A stretch of 64,000 nucleotides of DNA, from assembly GCF_040529335.1 (NCBI RefSeq), contig NZ_CP159534.1:6014001-6078000 (forward strand), read 5' to 3'. Below the pieces are notes generated by a model, which saw only the letters and a list, made by a program, of their open reading frames with translations, searched no databases and was not told the origin of the DNA. Shown piece by piece: positions 8,464 to 16,830 of the stretch (the first letter of the stretch is position 1; each line of letters begins with the position of its first letter). Position numbers and translations under genes: made by a program. The DNA is from Streptomyces sp. HUAS MG91. GTDB lineage: Bacteria; Actinomycetota; Actinomycetes; Streptomycetales; Streptomycetaceae.

Positions 8464-11193
8464 TCAGCGCGTCCGCAGCGCGGCCAGGACCTCCTCGGCC
8501 TCGGCCCGGCGCTCCTCGTCGCCGGCGTCGCCGAATGCCGCGGCGGCGGACTCCAGGTGCGCTGTGGCGTCCGCGGTCTCACCACGCCGCTCCAGGAGCT
8601 CCGCGAGCTGGCGGTGCGTGTGGCCCAGGTCGGACAGCAGGGAGAGCCGGACGTCCCCGCCGGACGACGGCAGGGCCTCCTCACAGGTGCGGATCGCCGC
8701 GCCCATCAGCTCCCGCTCGTCGTCCGCGGACGCGGAGTCCAGCCAGGCACGCGCGCGAAGGCACCGCACCACGGCGGGCACCTGTCCCAAGGAGGCCCAC
8801 AGTTCGCCCGCGCGCACATAGGCCCGGTCCGCCTCCTCCGGGCGGCCGGCCCGGTCCAGGGCGTCCGCCGCCAGGTTCGCGAGCATCGCGTGGTCGCGCT
8901 GCTCGGGCCAGTGCTGGGCGATCTCCGCGGCCCTCAGCCACGCCTGCGCGGCCTGTACGTGCTCGCCGAGCGCGCGGGCGCAGTCGCCGAGCCACCAAAG
9001 GGCCTGCACGATCGATCCGTCGCCGTGGTCGTCGGCGGACAGGTCGAGCAGCGCCGACTCCAGGACCTCCGCGGCCTCGGCCATGCGCTCCGCGCGCAGC
9101 AGATGGCCGCCCAGCTGGAACCGGGCCCAGGCGCCGAGCCCCGCGCTCTCACCGGCCTCGTCGGCCCAGTGCGTCGCCTCCAGGGCGTGGTCGGACGCGG
9201 ACGCGAACTGCCCGCTCGCCGCCAGGACGTCGGCCAGCTGGAGATGGAGCCGGGCGGATCCCATCGGCTCCAGGTAACCGGCGCCGTGCTCCAGAGCGGC
9301 CCGCAGCGCCCGCTCGGCGCCCTCGGCGTCCTCCCGGTCGCGGGCGAGCCCCGCCAGACGCACCTCGCTGTCGACGGCCAGCCAGGGCCGTTCCATCGCC
9401 ACGTGCTCGGCGGCCGCCTGCTCGAACAACTCCGTGGCCGCGTCCGTGTCGCCCCGGTGCAGCGCGATGTCCCCGAGCATCGACCGGGCCGAGGCGGCCT
9501 GCGAGGCGAGCCGCGGCACGTCCGTGAACGGCTCGACGAGCGCGAGCAGCCGACGTACGCACGCCTCCGCTTCACCGATCTCGTCGTCCCCGGAGTGCGT
9601 CTGGAGCAGGATGCGCGCCCGGCACGCCAGAACAACCGCCGCCGGGCGGGCCGTCGTGGCGTCCAGACCGGGGAGGGCCGCGAGCACCTGCTCGTACGGT
9701 TCCCGGATCGCGGCCAGTGCCTCGTCCGTGCGGCCCGCGTGGGACAGCGCGTACGCGCCTCGCGCGCGTGCCGCCCTGGCCTCCTCCGGATCGCCGCTCG
9801 CCTCGTACAGCTCGACCGCGCGGGCGAACAGTTCGACGCCGTCGCCGGCCGAGCCCATCGCGCTGTAGTCGGCGATCTCGGCCCGGTCGTGGACGGTGAG
9901 CTCCAGCCCCTCCGCCTCCGCGGCCCGCGCGGCCCGCTCCCAGGCGAGACCGGCGTCCGGGCCGCCCTGCTCGACGGAGAGCCGGCGCGCCTCGGCGACC
10001 AGCGCCGAGGCGTCGGCGGGCTGCTCCGCGGGCGTGGGCGCCGCGGTGGCCGGCCGCGGGGCCACGGGACGCACGACGCGTACACCGAGGGGAAGCCTGT
10101 CGAGCAGCGGTCGCTGGTCCATGCGCTCCCGCACCCGACGGCCCACCCGGTCGGTGCCGTTGCGCTCGTCGAACCGGGACGCGAGGGACTGTGCCTCCAC
10201 GCGCGCGTGCACCGCGAGATCGGCCGCGGTCCAGGTCCGCCCCGACGGCCCCGGAACGCTCTGCTCACCCAGGCCGAGCTCGACGAGCCGGTCCATCACC
10301 AGCGCCGTCACGGACAGGAAGTCCATCAGGCCGTCCGGGTTGCCGCTGTCGGTGAAGTAGGCGGGGCGCTCGGCGAGCAGTTCGATGGCGCGGGCCTCGT
10401 TGCCGGTCAGCGCGCAGAACTCCACGTGCGAGGCGAACGCGCCGCGCATGGACTCCATCTGCCGGACCAGGCGGTAGCCGCGCAGATGGTGCGCGCGGGC
10501 CTCCTCGGGGCGGCCCAGACGCAGCAGGGGCAGCAGTGAGCTCGCCAGCGTGGCGTGCGGCTCGTGGGCGCACTTGTGCTCGCCCTCCAGGACGGGCCGC
10601 CACAGCTCCAGGGCCCGCTCGTCGTCGCGCAGATCCGACTGGCGCGCGCCCTGGCCGTTCAGCTCGCAGGCGTGGCAGTCCGCCATCTCGTCACGGTCGG
10701 CGGCCAGCCATGCCTCGTACGCGCGCGTGGCCCGCTCTTCGTCGCCTATGTGGTCGGCGACGTAGAACTCGCTCATCCGCACGGCCCGTTCGGAGTGCCC
10801 GGCCACCCGGTAGCGGTGCTCCATCTCGCCGAGCCACTTCTCCATGGCGGCGAGCGGGATGTGCGGCTGGTTGAGCATGCCGCCCGACATCCACTTGAAG
10901 ACCCAGTGCAGCGAGTGCGCCTCGTAGGCGTCGAACTCCTCGGGGTGCTCGTCCCACATGCGCAGCAGGCGCGCGAAGGGGACGAACATCTTGTCCTTCT
11001 CGGAGCTGTAGTTGTACATCTGCAGCTGATGGCCGAGCGCCTCGACGACCGCCAGGGGCTCGGAGAGCTTCTCCGCCCCGGCGAGCAGCTGCTCCGCGCG
11101 GGCGCCGCGGGCCGGGCCCTCGGGCTGCGCGGCGTTCTCCGCCATCGCGCGTCGCAGGGAGTCCAGGTCGATGATCTCGTCGGTCCCGTTCAT
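8464..11193 (-). CDS. large tetratricopeptide-like helical repeat protein
   Basis: Predicted 909-residue, largely alpha-helical protein rich in Ala, Glu, Leu and Arg, with many degenerate TPR-like units (for example LHLQLADVLAASGQFASASD, LWWLGDCARALGEHVQAAQA, LANLAADALDRAGRPEEADR), mainly from residue 400 on. The N-terminal third (MNGTDEIIDLDSLRRAM...) has a different, Trp- and His-containing helical composition (SLHWVFKWMSGGM). No enzyme motif, signal peptide or membrane segment is visible. The ATG overlaps the stop of the HSP90-family gene by 4 nt (ATGA), so the two proteins should be co-translated and may act together. The start is set by this overlap; an open frame continues upstream through the HSP90 gene but is antisense-phase noise. 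Confidence 0.8.
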   Translation of the reverse strand: MNGTDEIIDLDSLRRAMAENAAQPEGPARGARAEQLLAGAEKLSEPLAVVEALGHQLQMYNYSSEKDKMFVPFARLLRMWDEHPEEFDAYEAHSLHWVFKWMSGGMLNQPHIPLAAMEKWLGEMEHRYRVAGHSERAVRMSEFYVADHIGDEERATRAYEAWLAADRDEMADCHACELNGQGARQSDLRDDERALELWRPVLEGEHKCAHEPHATLASSLLPLLRLGRPEEARAHHLRGYRLVRQMESMRGAFASHVEFCALTGNEARAIELLAERPAYFTDSGNPDGLMDFLSVTALVMDRLVELGLGEQSVPGPSGRTWTAADLAVHARVEAQSLASRFDERNGTDRVGRRVRERMDQRPLLDRLPLGVRVVRPVAPRPATAAPTPAEQPADASALVAEARRLSVEQGGPDAGLAWERAARAAEAEGLELTVHDRAEIADYSAMGSAGDGVELFARAVELYEASGDPEEARAARARGAYALSHAGRTDEALAAIREPYEQVLAALPGLDATTARPAAVVLACRARILLQTHSGDDEIGEAEACVRRLLALVEPFTDVPRLASQAASARSMLGDIALHRGDTDAATELFEQAAAEHVAMERPWLAVDSEVRLAGLARDREDAEGAERALRAALEHGAGYLEPMGSARLHLQLADVLAASGQFASASDHALEATHWADEAGESAGLGAWARFQLGGHLLRAERMAEAAEVLESALLDLSADDHGDGSIVQALWWLGDCARALGEHVQAAQAWLRAAEIAQHWPEQRDHAMLANLAADALDRAGRPEEADRAYVRAGELWASLGQVPAVVRCLRARAWLDSASADDERELMGAAIRTCEEALPSSGGDVRLSLLSDLGHTHRQLAELLERRGETADATAHLESAAAAFGDAGDEERRAEAEEVLAALRTR

Positions 11194-13028
11194 CGGGCGT
11201 CTTCCTTTCCGGTGCCGGGGTGCGTGGCCCACTCCAGGAGGCCGATGAACGAGCGGTTGAGGAGCGCCGAGTCGGCGGGACGCAGCGGACGCTGGGCCAT
11301 CAGCAGGGCCTGCCCGTAGAGGGCCTCCGCGGCCGTTCCGATCAGCTCCGCGTCGGACAGGGAACTCACCCTGCGGATCAGCGGGTTGAGATGGTTGAGG
11401 ACGAGACGCGCGCGTGGGGCGCTGCCGCGCAGCGAACCCAGGATGCCGGCCCACAGATCGTCGGCCTGCGCCTCGGCCTCCGCGCGCGCCTGCTCGTGGC
11501 GGGCCGCCCGGTCGTCCAGATGCAGCGCGGGCACCGTCAGCGGATGGAAGGCCCGCAGGACGACGTCGCAGCCCAGCGGGTCGAGCCGGGTCCTGGCCGC
11601 CGCGAGGAACGCCGACAGGGCCAGCTCCTCGGCCGGGTCGATCGAGTCCAGGTGCGCGGTCACGGTGTCCGCGTCCAGCTCCGCCACCGGCGTGCCCGGG
11701 CGGACCGAGGGCAGCGCCTCGACCAGATCGGCGTCGTACGTGTAGCCGCCGTTGACGACCCCGATGCCCTGCGCCGAAGCGATCGGCGCGACCTGCCGGA
11801 ACTCCTCCACGGTCCGCGTGAAGTGCACGACGGGGTGGCGCTGCGCGAACTCCTCCAGGGAGAGCCGCCCGTCCGTCGTCTCGAACGGCAGCCACGGCAG
11901 CATCGTGCGCAGCATCTCCTTGTCGTGCCGCGCAAGGGACTTCACCCCGAGGTGGTGCACCGACAAGAAGGCGGCCAGACGCTCCGGATCGCCCGCCGCG
12001 AGCGTCGTCAGCCACTCCCGGACGCGCTCGCCCAGAGCCTCCCGGACGGCGGCCAGAGTCTCGTCCTCGTACAAGGACTCGCGCGAGGCGGTGGGCCGCA
12101 GGCTGTCCGTGTCGATCACACAGCGCACGAAGAACGCCCAGTCGGGCAGCAACTGCTCGGCCCGCTCCGTCAGCAGCATGCCCTTCAGATGCACCCGGTG
12201 GCCCGCGCGCTGGGCCGGGCTGACCGCCTGCGGCAGGACGTGCGCGACACCCCGGATGCCCGCGAGCGGCACGTCCAGGTCGATGGAGTCCAGCGGCGTG
12301 AACCCGAACAGGTCGTGGCAGTGGCGGGCCAGCGCCACCCGGCGCCCGGCCGGCGTCGGATACGCGCGGTTCCAGACGGCCGGCAGATCCGTCACCGGCG
12401 CCCCGCCCACCCGCACGTCGTACGGCAGCAGCGAACCGAAGTCCCGCGCGAGCGACAGCACCCGCTCCTCGGACAGCCAGTCGGCGGCGCCCGCACGGGC
12501 CTCCAGATGCACGGTCGTCCCCGGCTCGGCGCGGGCCGCGTCCGGGAGGGTACGGACCGTGTACGAACCGTCGTCGCGGGCCGTCCACTCGACGGGCGGC
12601 GCGTCCGGCGTACGGGCGCTGCGGCTCACCACCCGGATCCGCTCGGCGACCACGAAGCACGCGAGCAGCCCGATGCCGAACTGGCCCAGGAAGTCGGCGC
12701 GGGCCGACTCCAGGCCGTCGCCGCGCTTGGAACTGCGGCCGATCGTCGCGAGGAGGCTGTGCACGTCCGACTCGGTCAGACCGAAGCCGGAGTCCTCGAC
12801 CCGCAGCGCGCCGCCCTCGGCGAACAGCCGCACGGTGGCCGGGGCGTCTGGCTGCTCGGCGCGACGCGCGGTGATGGCGTCCACCGCGTTCTGCAGCAGC
12901 TCGCGCAGGTAGACCTTGGGACTGGAGTACAGGTGGTGGGAGAGCAGATCGACGAGACCGCGCAGGTCGACCTGGAAGGTGTGCGGCGCCTGGGCGCTCT
13001 GGGCATCGTGAGAAGTCTGGGAATCCAT
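11190..13028 (-). CDS. HSP90-family ATPase (HtpG-like)
   Basis: 612-residue GHKL ATPase resembling the HSP90 chaperone. The Bergerat fold is complete: N box LRELLQNAVDAI at residues about 42-53, G1 box VEDSGFGLTESDV near 77-88, G2 region FGIGLLACFVVAERI near 122. Middle-domain features include the SRESLYEDE stretch in place of the HSP90 SREXLQ motif. The C-terminal part is shorter and more divergent than in E. coli HtpG and has no MEEVD tail. It forms a two-gene operon with the downstream TPR-like gene (4-nt overlap) and is divergent from recG. Client and role unknown. HSP90 proteins in eukaryotes use TPR cochaperones, so the pairing is suggestive, but that is analogy only. Confidence 0.88.
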   Translation of the reverse strand: MDSQTSHDAQSAQAPHTFQVDLRGLVDLLSHHLYSSPKVYLRELLQNAVDAITARRAEQPDAPATVRLFAEGGALRVEDSGFGLTESDVHSLLATIGRSSKRGDGLESARADFLGQFGIGLLACFVVAERIRVVSRSARTPDAPPVEWTARDDGSYTVRTLPDAARAEPGTTVHLEARAGAADWLSEERVLSLARDFGSLLPYDVRVGGAPVTDLPAVWNRAYPTPAGRRVALARHCHDLFGFTPLDSIDLDVPLAGIRGVAHVLPQAVSPAQRAGHRVHLKGMLLTERAEQLLPDWAFFVRCVIDTDSLRPTASRESLYEDETLAAVREALGERVREWLTTLAAGDPERLAAFLSVHHLGVKSLARHDKEMLRTMLPWLPFETTDGRLSLEEFAQRHPVVHFTRTVEEFRQVAPIASAQGIGVVNGGYTYDADLVEALPSVRPGTPVAELDADTVTAHLDSIDPAEELALSAFLAAARTRLDPLGCDVVLRAFHPLTVPALHLDDRAARHEQARAEAEAQADDLWAGILGSLRGSAPRARLVLNHLNPLIRRVSSLSDAELIGTAAEALYGQALLMAQRPLRPADSALLNRSFIGLLEWATHPGTGKEDAR

Positions 13029-13198
13029 CGTCGCTGCGCCGGTGGGGGGACGGGCGACGGCGCGGGTCGGGCGGCCCTGCGTGAGGTGACCGCGAAAAGG
13101 GGCGGAGGGCGGTCATCCTAGGGCCGGGAAGCCCCTTCCGACCAGCGGTTTTCAGGGATCCCGGGCCGCGATTCCCGGGGACCTGCCGAGGAATGTCA

Positions 13199-15436
13199 GT
13201 GGCGTGGTGTGCAATGGATCTCGTGCCCGTGCTCGAAGAACCGCTGAAGAAGGTGCTCGGCCCCGCCACCGCGAAGGTGATGGCCGAGCACCTGGACCTG
13301 CACACCGTCGGTGATCTGCTCCACCACTACCCGCGCAGATACGCCGAGCGCGGCGAGCTGACGCGCCTTGCGGAGCTGCCGCTGGACGAGCACGTCACGG
13401 TCGTCGCCCAGGTCGCGACCGCCCGCGTCCTGAGGTTCAACGGCGGCAGCGGGCAGCGCCTCGAGGTCACCATCACCGACGGCAGCGGCCAGATCCAGCT
13501 CGTCTTCTTCGGCAAGGGCATCCACAAGCCCCACAAGGACCTGCTGCCGGGCACGCGCGCGATGTTCGCCGGCAAGGTCTCGGTGTTCAACCGCAAGATG
13601 CAACTGGCGCACCCGGCGTACCAGTTGCTGCGCGCCGATCCCGCTGACGGAACAGAAGGCGCCGCCGAGGCCGCCGAGGCCGTCGACTCCTGGGCCGGTG
13701 CCCTCCTGCCGATCTACCCGGCCACCGCCAAGCTGGAGTCCTGGAAGATCGCCAAGGCCGTCGACCTGGTGCTGCCCAGCGCACCGGAGGCGATCGACCC
13801 GCTCCCGGAGTCGCTGCGCGAGGGCCGCGGTCTGGTGCCGCTCCCCGAGGCACTGCTCAAGATCCACCGGCCGCACACGAAGGCCGACATCGCCGACGCC
13901 CGCGCCCGCCTCAAGTGGGACGAGGCGTTCGTCCTCCAGGTCGCCCTCGCCAGACGCCGGTTCGCGGACACCCAGCTGACCGCCGTCGCCCGCGAGCCGA
14001 AGCCGGACGGACTGCTGACGGCCTTCGACGCCAAGCTTCCGTTCACGCTCACCGACGGCCAGCAGAAGGTCTCCAAGGAGATCTTCGACGACCTGGCCAC
14101 CGAGCATCCGATGCACCGGCTGCTCCAGGGCGAGGTCGGCTCCGGCAAGACGATGGTCGCCCTGCGCGCCATGCTCGCCGTCGTCGACGCGGGCGGCCAG
14201 GCCGCCATGCTCGCGCCCACCGAGGTCCTCGCCCAGCAGCACCACCGCTCGATCACCGAAATGATGGGCGAGCTGGCCGAGGGCGGCATGCTCGGCGGCG
14301 CCGAGCACTCCACCAAGGTGGTGGTGCTCACCGGCTCCATGGGCACCGCCGCCCGCAAGCAGGCCCTGCTCGACCTCGTCACCGGCGAGGCCGGCATCGT
14401 CATCGGCACGCACGCGCTGATCGAGGACAAGGTGCAGTTCCTCGACCTGGGCCTGGTCGTGGTGGACGAGCAGCACCGGTTCGGCGTCGAGCAGCGCGAC
14501 GCCCTGCGCTCCAAGGGCAAGCAGCCCCCGCACCTGCTGGTCATGACCGCCACCCCGATCCCGCGCACCGTCGCCATGACGGTCTTCGGCGACCTGGAGA
14601 CCTCGGTCCTCGACCAGCTCCCCGCCGGACGCTCGCCGATCGCCAGCCATGTCGTCCCCGCCGCCGACAAGCCGCACTTCCTGGCCCGCGCGTGGGAGCG
14701 CGTGCGAGAGGAAGTGGGCAACGGACATCAGGCGTACGTGGTCTGCCCCCGCATCGGCGACGACGAGGACGACAAGCCCAAGAAGGGCAGGAAGAAGTCC
14801 GCCGAGGACGAGGCGGAGAAGCGGCCGCCGCTCGCGGTGCTCGACGTCGCCGAGGAGCTGGCGCACGGGCCGCTCCAGGGCCTCAAGGTCGAGGTGCTGC
14901 ACGGGCGGATGCACCCCGACGACAAGGACGCGGTGATGCGGCGGTTCGCCGCGGGGGAGACCGACGTCCTGGTCGCCACGACCGTCATCGAGGTCGGGGT
15001 GAACGTGCCCAACGCCACAGCGATGGTGATCATGGACGCCGATCGCTTCGGCGTCTCCCAGCTCCATCAGCTGCGCGGCCGCGTCGGGCGCGGCTCGGCG
15101 GCCGGGCTGTGCCTGCTGGTCACCGAGATGCCCGAGGCGAGCCCCGCGCGCGCCCGCCTCGGCGCCGTCGCCTCCACGCTGGACGGGTTCGAGCTGTCCC
15201 GGATCGACCTGGAGCAGCGGCGCGAGGGCGATGTGCTCGGTCAGGCCCAGTCCGGTGTGCGGTCGTCGCTGCGGATGCTCACCGTCATCGAGGACGAGGA
15301 GATCATCGCCGAGGCGCGCGAGGAGGCGACGAAGGTGGTCGCCGCCGATCCGGAGCTGGAGCGGTTGCCGGGGTTGCGGACGGCGCTGGACGCGTTGCTG
15401 GACGCCGAGCGGGAGCAGTACCTGGACAAGGGGTGA
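13199..15436 (+). CDS. recG: ATP-dependent DNA helicase RecG
   Basis: Branch-migrating helicase that remodels stalled replication forks and Holliday junctions. Wedge/OB domain in the first 250 residues (LLHHYPRRYAERGEL, VFFGKGIH), helicase motif I GEVGSGKTMVALRAM near residue 310, DEQHRFGVEQR (motif II), MTATPIPRT (motif III), VLVATTVIEVGVNVPNATAMVIMDADRFG and QLRGRVGRG (motifs V-VI). A charged run (DDEDDKPKKGRKKSAEDEAE) of about 22 residues interrupts helicase domain 2. Start: GTG 13199 is 6 nt from GAGGA and is preferred; ATG 13193 touches the same GAGGA, and ATG 13214 lacks a good ribosome-binding site but begins where family homology starts (MDLVPVL). Confidence 0.95.
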   Translation: MAWCAMDLVPVLEEPLKKVLGPATAKVMAEHLDLHTVGDLLHHYPRRYAERGELTRLAELPLDEHVTVVAQVATARVLRFNGGSGQRLEVTITDGSGQIQLVFFGKGIHKPHKDLLPGTRAMFAGKVSVFNRKMQLAHPAYQLLRADPADGTEGAAEAAEAVDSWAGALLPIYPATAKLESWKIAKAVDLVLPSAPEAIDPLPESLREGRGLVPLPEALLKIHRPHTKADIADARARLKWDEAFVLQVALARRRFADTQLTAVAREPKPDGLLTAFDAKLPFTLTDGQQKVSKEIFDDLATEHPMHRLLQGEVGSGKTMVALRAMLAVVDAGGQAAMLAPTEVLAQQHHRSITEMMGELAEGGMLGGAEHSTKVVVLTGSMGTAARKQALLDLVTGEAGIVIGTHALIEDKVQFLDLGLVVVDEQHRFGVEQRDALRSKGKQPPHLLVMTATPIPRTVAMTVFGDLETSVLDQLPAGRSPIASHVVPAADKPHFLARAWERVREEVGNGHQAYVVCPRIGDDEDDKPKKGRKKSAEDEAEKRPPLAVLDVAEELAHGPLQGLKVEVLHGRMHPDDKDAVMRRFAAGETDVLVATTVIEVGVNVPNATAMVIMDADRFGVSQLHQLRGRVGRGSAAGLCLLVTEMPEASPARARLGAVASTLDGFELSRIDLEQRREGDVLGQAQSGVRSSLRMLTVIEDEEIIAEAREEATKVVAADPELERLPGLRTALDALLDAEREQYLDKG

Positions 15437-15484
15437 CCGTCGCTCTTCGCGGGGGCGGGGCCGCGGCCGGTGCCGGACGGGCGC

Positions 15485-15560
15485 TTGCCCCGCACCGGGG
15501 CGCCGCCCTGCCCACCCGCCGCCCCTGGCGGCGGACTACCCAGGACGGCGGGGCGCCCGG
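15485..15560. repeat. dispersed intergenic repeat, family A copy 1
   Basis: GC-rich block in the recG-rsmD gap with nested inverted repeats (CCCCGCACCGGGG; CCGCCCCTGGCGGCGG). A second copy, differing at roughly one base in seven, lies at 60046-60122, where it forms the coding end of the M23 peptidase gene. Function unknown. Confidence 0.7.
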
Positions 15561-15636
15561 CAAGCGGCGAGCACCGCTGCCCTGAGAGACTGATGTCCTA
15601 CCGATCAGCATCGACGGACAAGGACCTGGAACCGAG

Positions 15637-16233
15637 ATGACCCGCGTGATCGCCGGGCGCGCCGGCGGACGCCGCCTGGCCGTGCCGCCGGGGAACGGCA
15701 CCCGCCCCACCTCCGACCGGGCGCGCGAGGGCCTCTTCTCGACCTGGCAGGCCCTGCTGGGCACCCTCGACGGCACTCGCATCGCCGACCTCTACGCGGG
15801 GTCCGGCGCCGTCGGCCTGGAGGCGCTCTCCCGCGGCGCCGCGCACGCGCTGCTCGTCGAGGCCGACGCCAGAGCCGCCCGCACCGTCCGCGAGAACATC
15901 AGGGCGCTCGGCCTGCCGGGAGCCGAGGCACGTACCGGAAAAGCGGAACAAGTCGTCGCGGGCCCGCCGCCGGCCACACCCTACGACCTGGTCTTCCTCG
16001 ACCCTCCGTACGCCGTCTCGGACGACGATCTTGGGGAGATCCTCCTCACACTCCGGACCCAGGGCTGGCTCGCGGACGAAGCGCTCGTCACCGTTGAACG
16101 CAGCACCAGAGGCGGCGAATTCCGGTGGCCGGACGGGTTCGAGGGGCTGAGGTCCCGTCGATACGGCGAGGGCACGTTTTGGTACGGTCGCGCCGCCTTG
16201 AACACCACCCTCACGTGCGACGACGCACGATGA
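15637..16233 (+). CDS. rsmD: 16S rRNA (guanine(966)-N2)-methyltransferase
   Basis: 198-residue SAM-dependent Rossmann methyltransferase that modifies G966 of 16S rRNA during 30S assembly. It shows the family start TRVIAGRAGGRRLAVPPG, the PTSDRAREGLFS signature, the SAM motif IADLYAGSGAVGLEALSRGA and the catalytic DLVFLDPPYA. The C-terminal RRYGEGTFWYGR is usual for the family. ATG with GGAACCGAG upstream. It ends in the ATGA shared with an alternative start of coaD, consistent with the rsmD-coaD pair seen across actinobacteria. Confidence 0.95.
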   Translation: MTRVIAGRAGGRRLAVPPGNGTRPTSDRAREGLFSTWQALLGTLDGTRIADLYAGSGAVGLEALSRGAAHALLVEADARAARTVRENIRALGLPGAEARTGKAEQVVAGPPPATPYDLVFLDPPYAVSDDDLGEILLTLRTQGWLADEALVTVERSTRGGEFRWPDGFEGLRSRRYGEGTFWYGRAALNTTLTCDDAR

Positions 16234-16259
16234 CCGGACCGGAGAGCGAGGGACTTCCC

Positions 16260-16739
16260 GTGCGCCGCGCAGTCTGTCCCGGGTCGTTCGACCCCATCAC
16301 CAACGGCCACCTCGACATCATCGGCCGAGCCTCCAAGCTCTACGACGTGGTGCACGTCACGGTGATGATCAACAAGTCCAAGCAGGGCCTGTTCACCGTC
16401 GACGAGCGCATCGAGCTGATCCGCGAGGTCACGGCCGACTTCGGAAACGTGGAGGTCGAGTCCTTCCACGGCCTCCTCGTCGACTTCTGCAAGCAGCGCG
16501 ACATCCCCGCGATCGTGAAGGGCCTGCGCGCCGTCAGCGACTTCGACTACGAGCTGCAGATGGCCCAGATGAACAACGGCCTGTCCGGCGTGGAGACGCT
16601 CTTCATCCCCACCAGCCCCACCTACAGCTTCCTGTCCTCCTCGCTCGTCAAGGAGGTCGCGGCCTGGGGCGGCGACGTGTCGCACCTGGTGCCGCCGGTC
16701 GTGCACGCGTCACTGACCGAGCGCCTCCCCAAGAAGTGA
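16260..16739 (+). CDS. coaD: pantetheine-phosphate adenylyltransferase (CoA biosynthesis)
   Basis: Transfers AMP from ATP to 4'-phosphopantetheine, giving dephospho-CoA. RRAVCPGSFDPITNGHLDII holds the nucleotidyltransferase T/HxGH motif, and SFLSSSLVKEVA is the C-terminal ISSS-type ATP-binding motif; KGLRAVSDFDYELQMAQMN is conserved. The GTG at 16260 is chosen because it gives 159 residues, the normal family length, and has GCGAGGGA 6-7 nt before it. An ATG at 16230 overlapping the rsmD stop would add ten residues (MTGPESEGLP) and cannot be fully excluded. Confidence 0.95.
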   Translation: MRRAVCPGSFDPITNGHLDIIGRASKLYDVVHVTVMINKSKQGLFTVDERIELIREVTADFGNVEVESFHGLLVDFCKQRDIPAIVKGLRAVSDFDYELQMAQMNNGLSGVETLFIPTSPTYSFLSSSLVKEVAAWGGDVSHLVPPVVHASLTERLPKK

Positions 16740-16830
16740 CACGCACACACCAGTTGGGCATACAGTCGACCCGTCCGTCTCCAACACCCCTCACATTCCT
16801 GTGAGCAGACGAGAGAGTGGCGAGCACACG

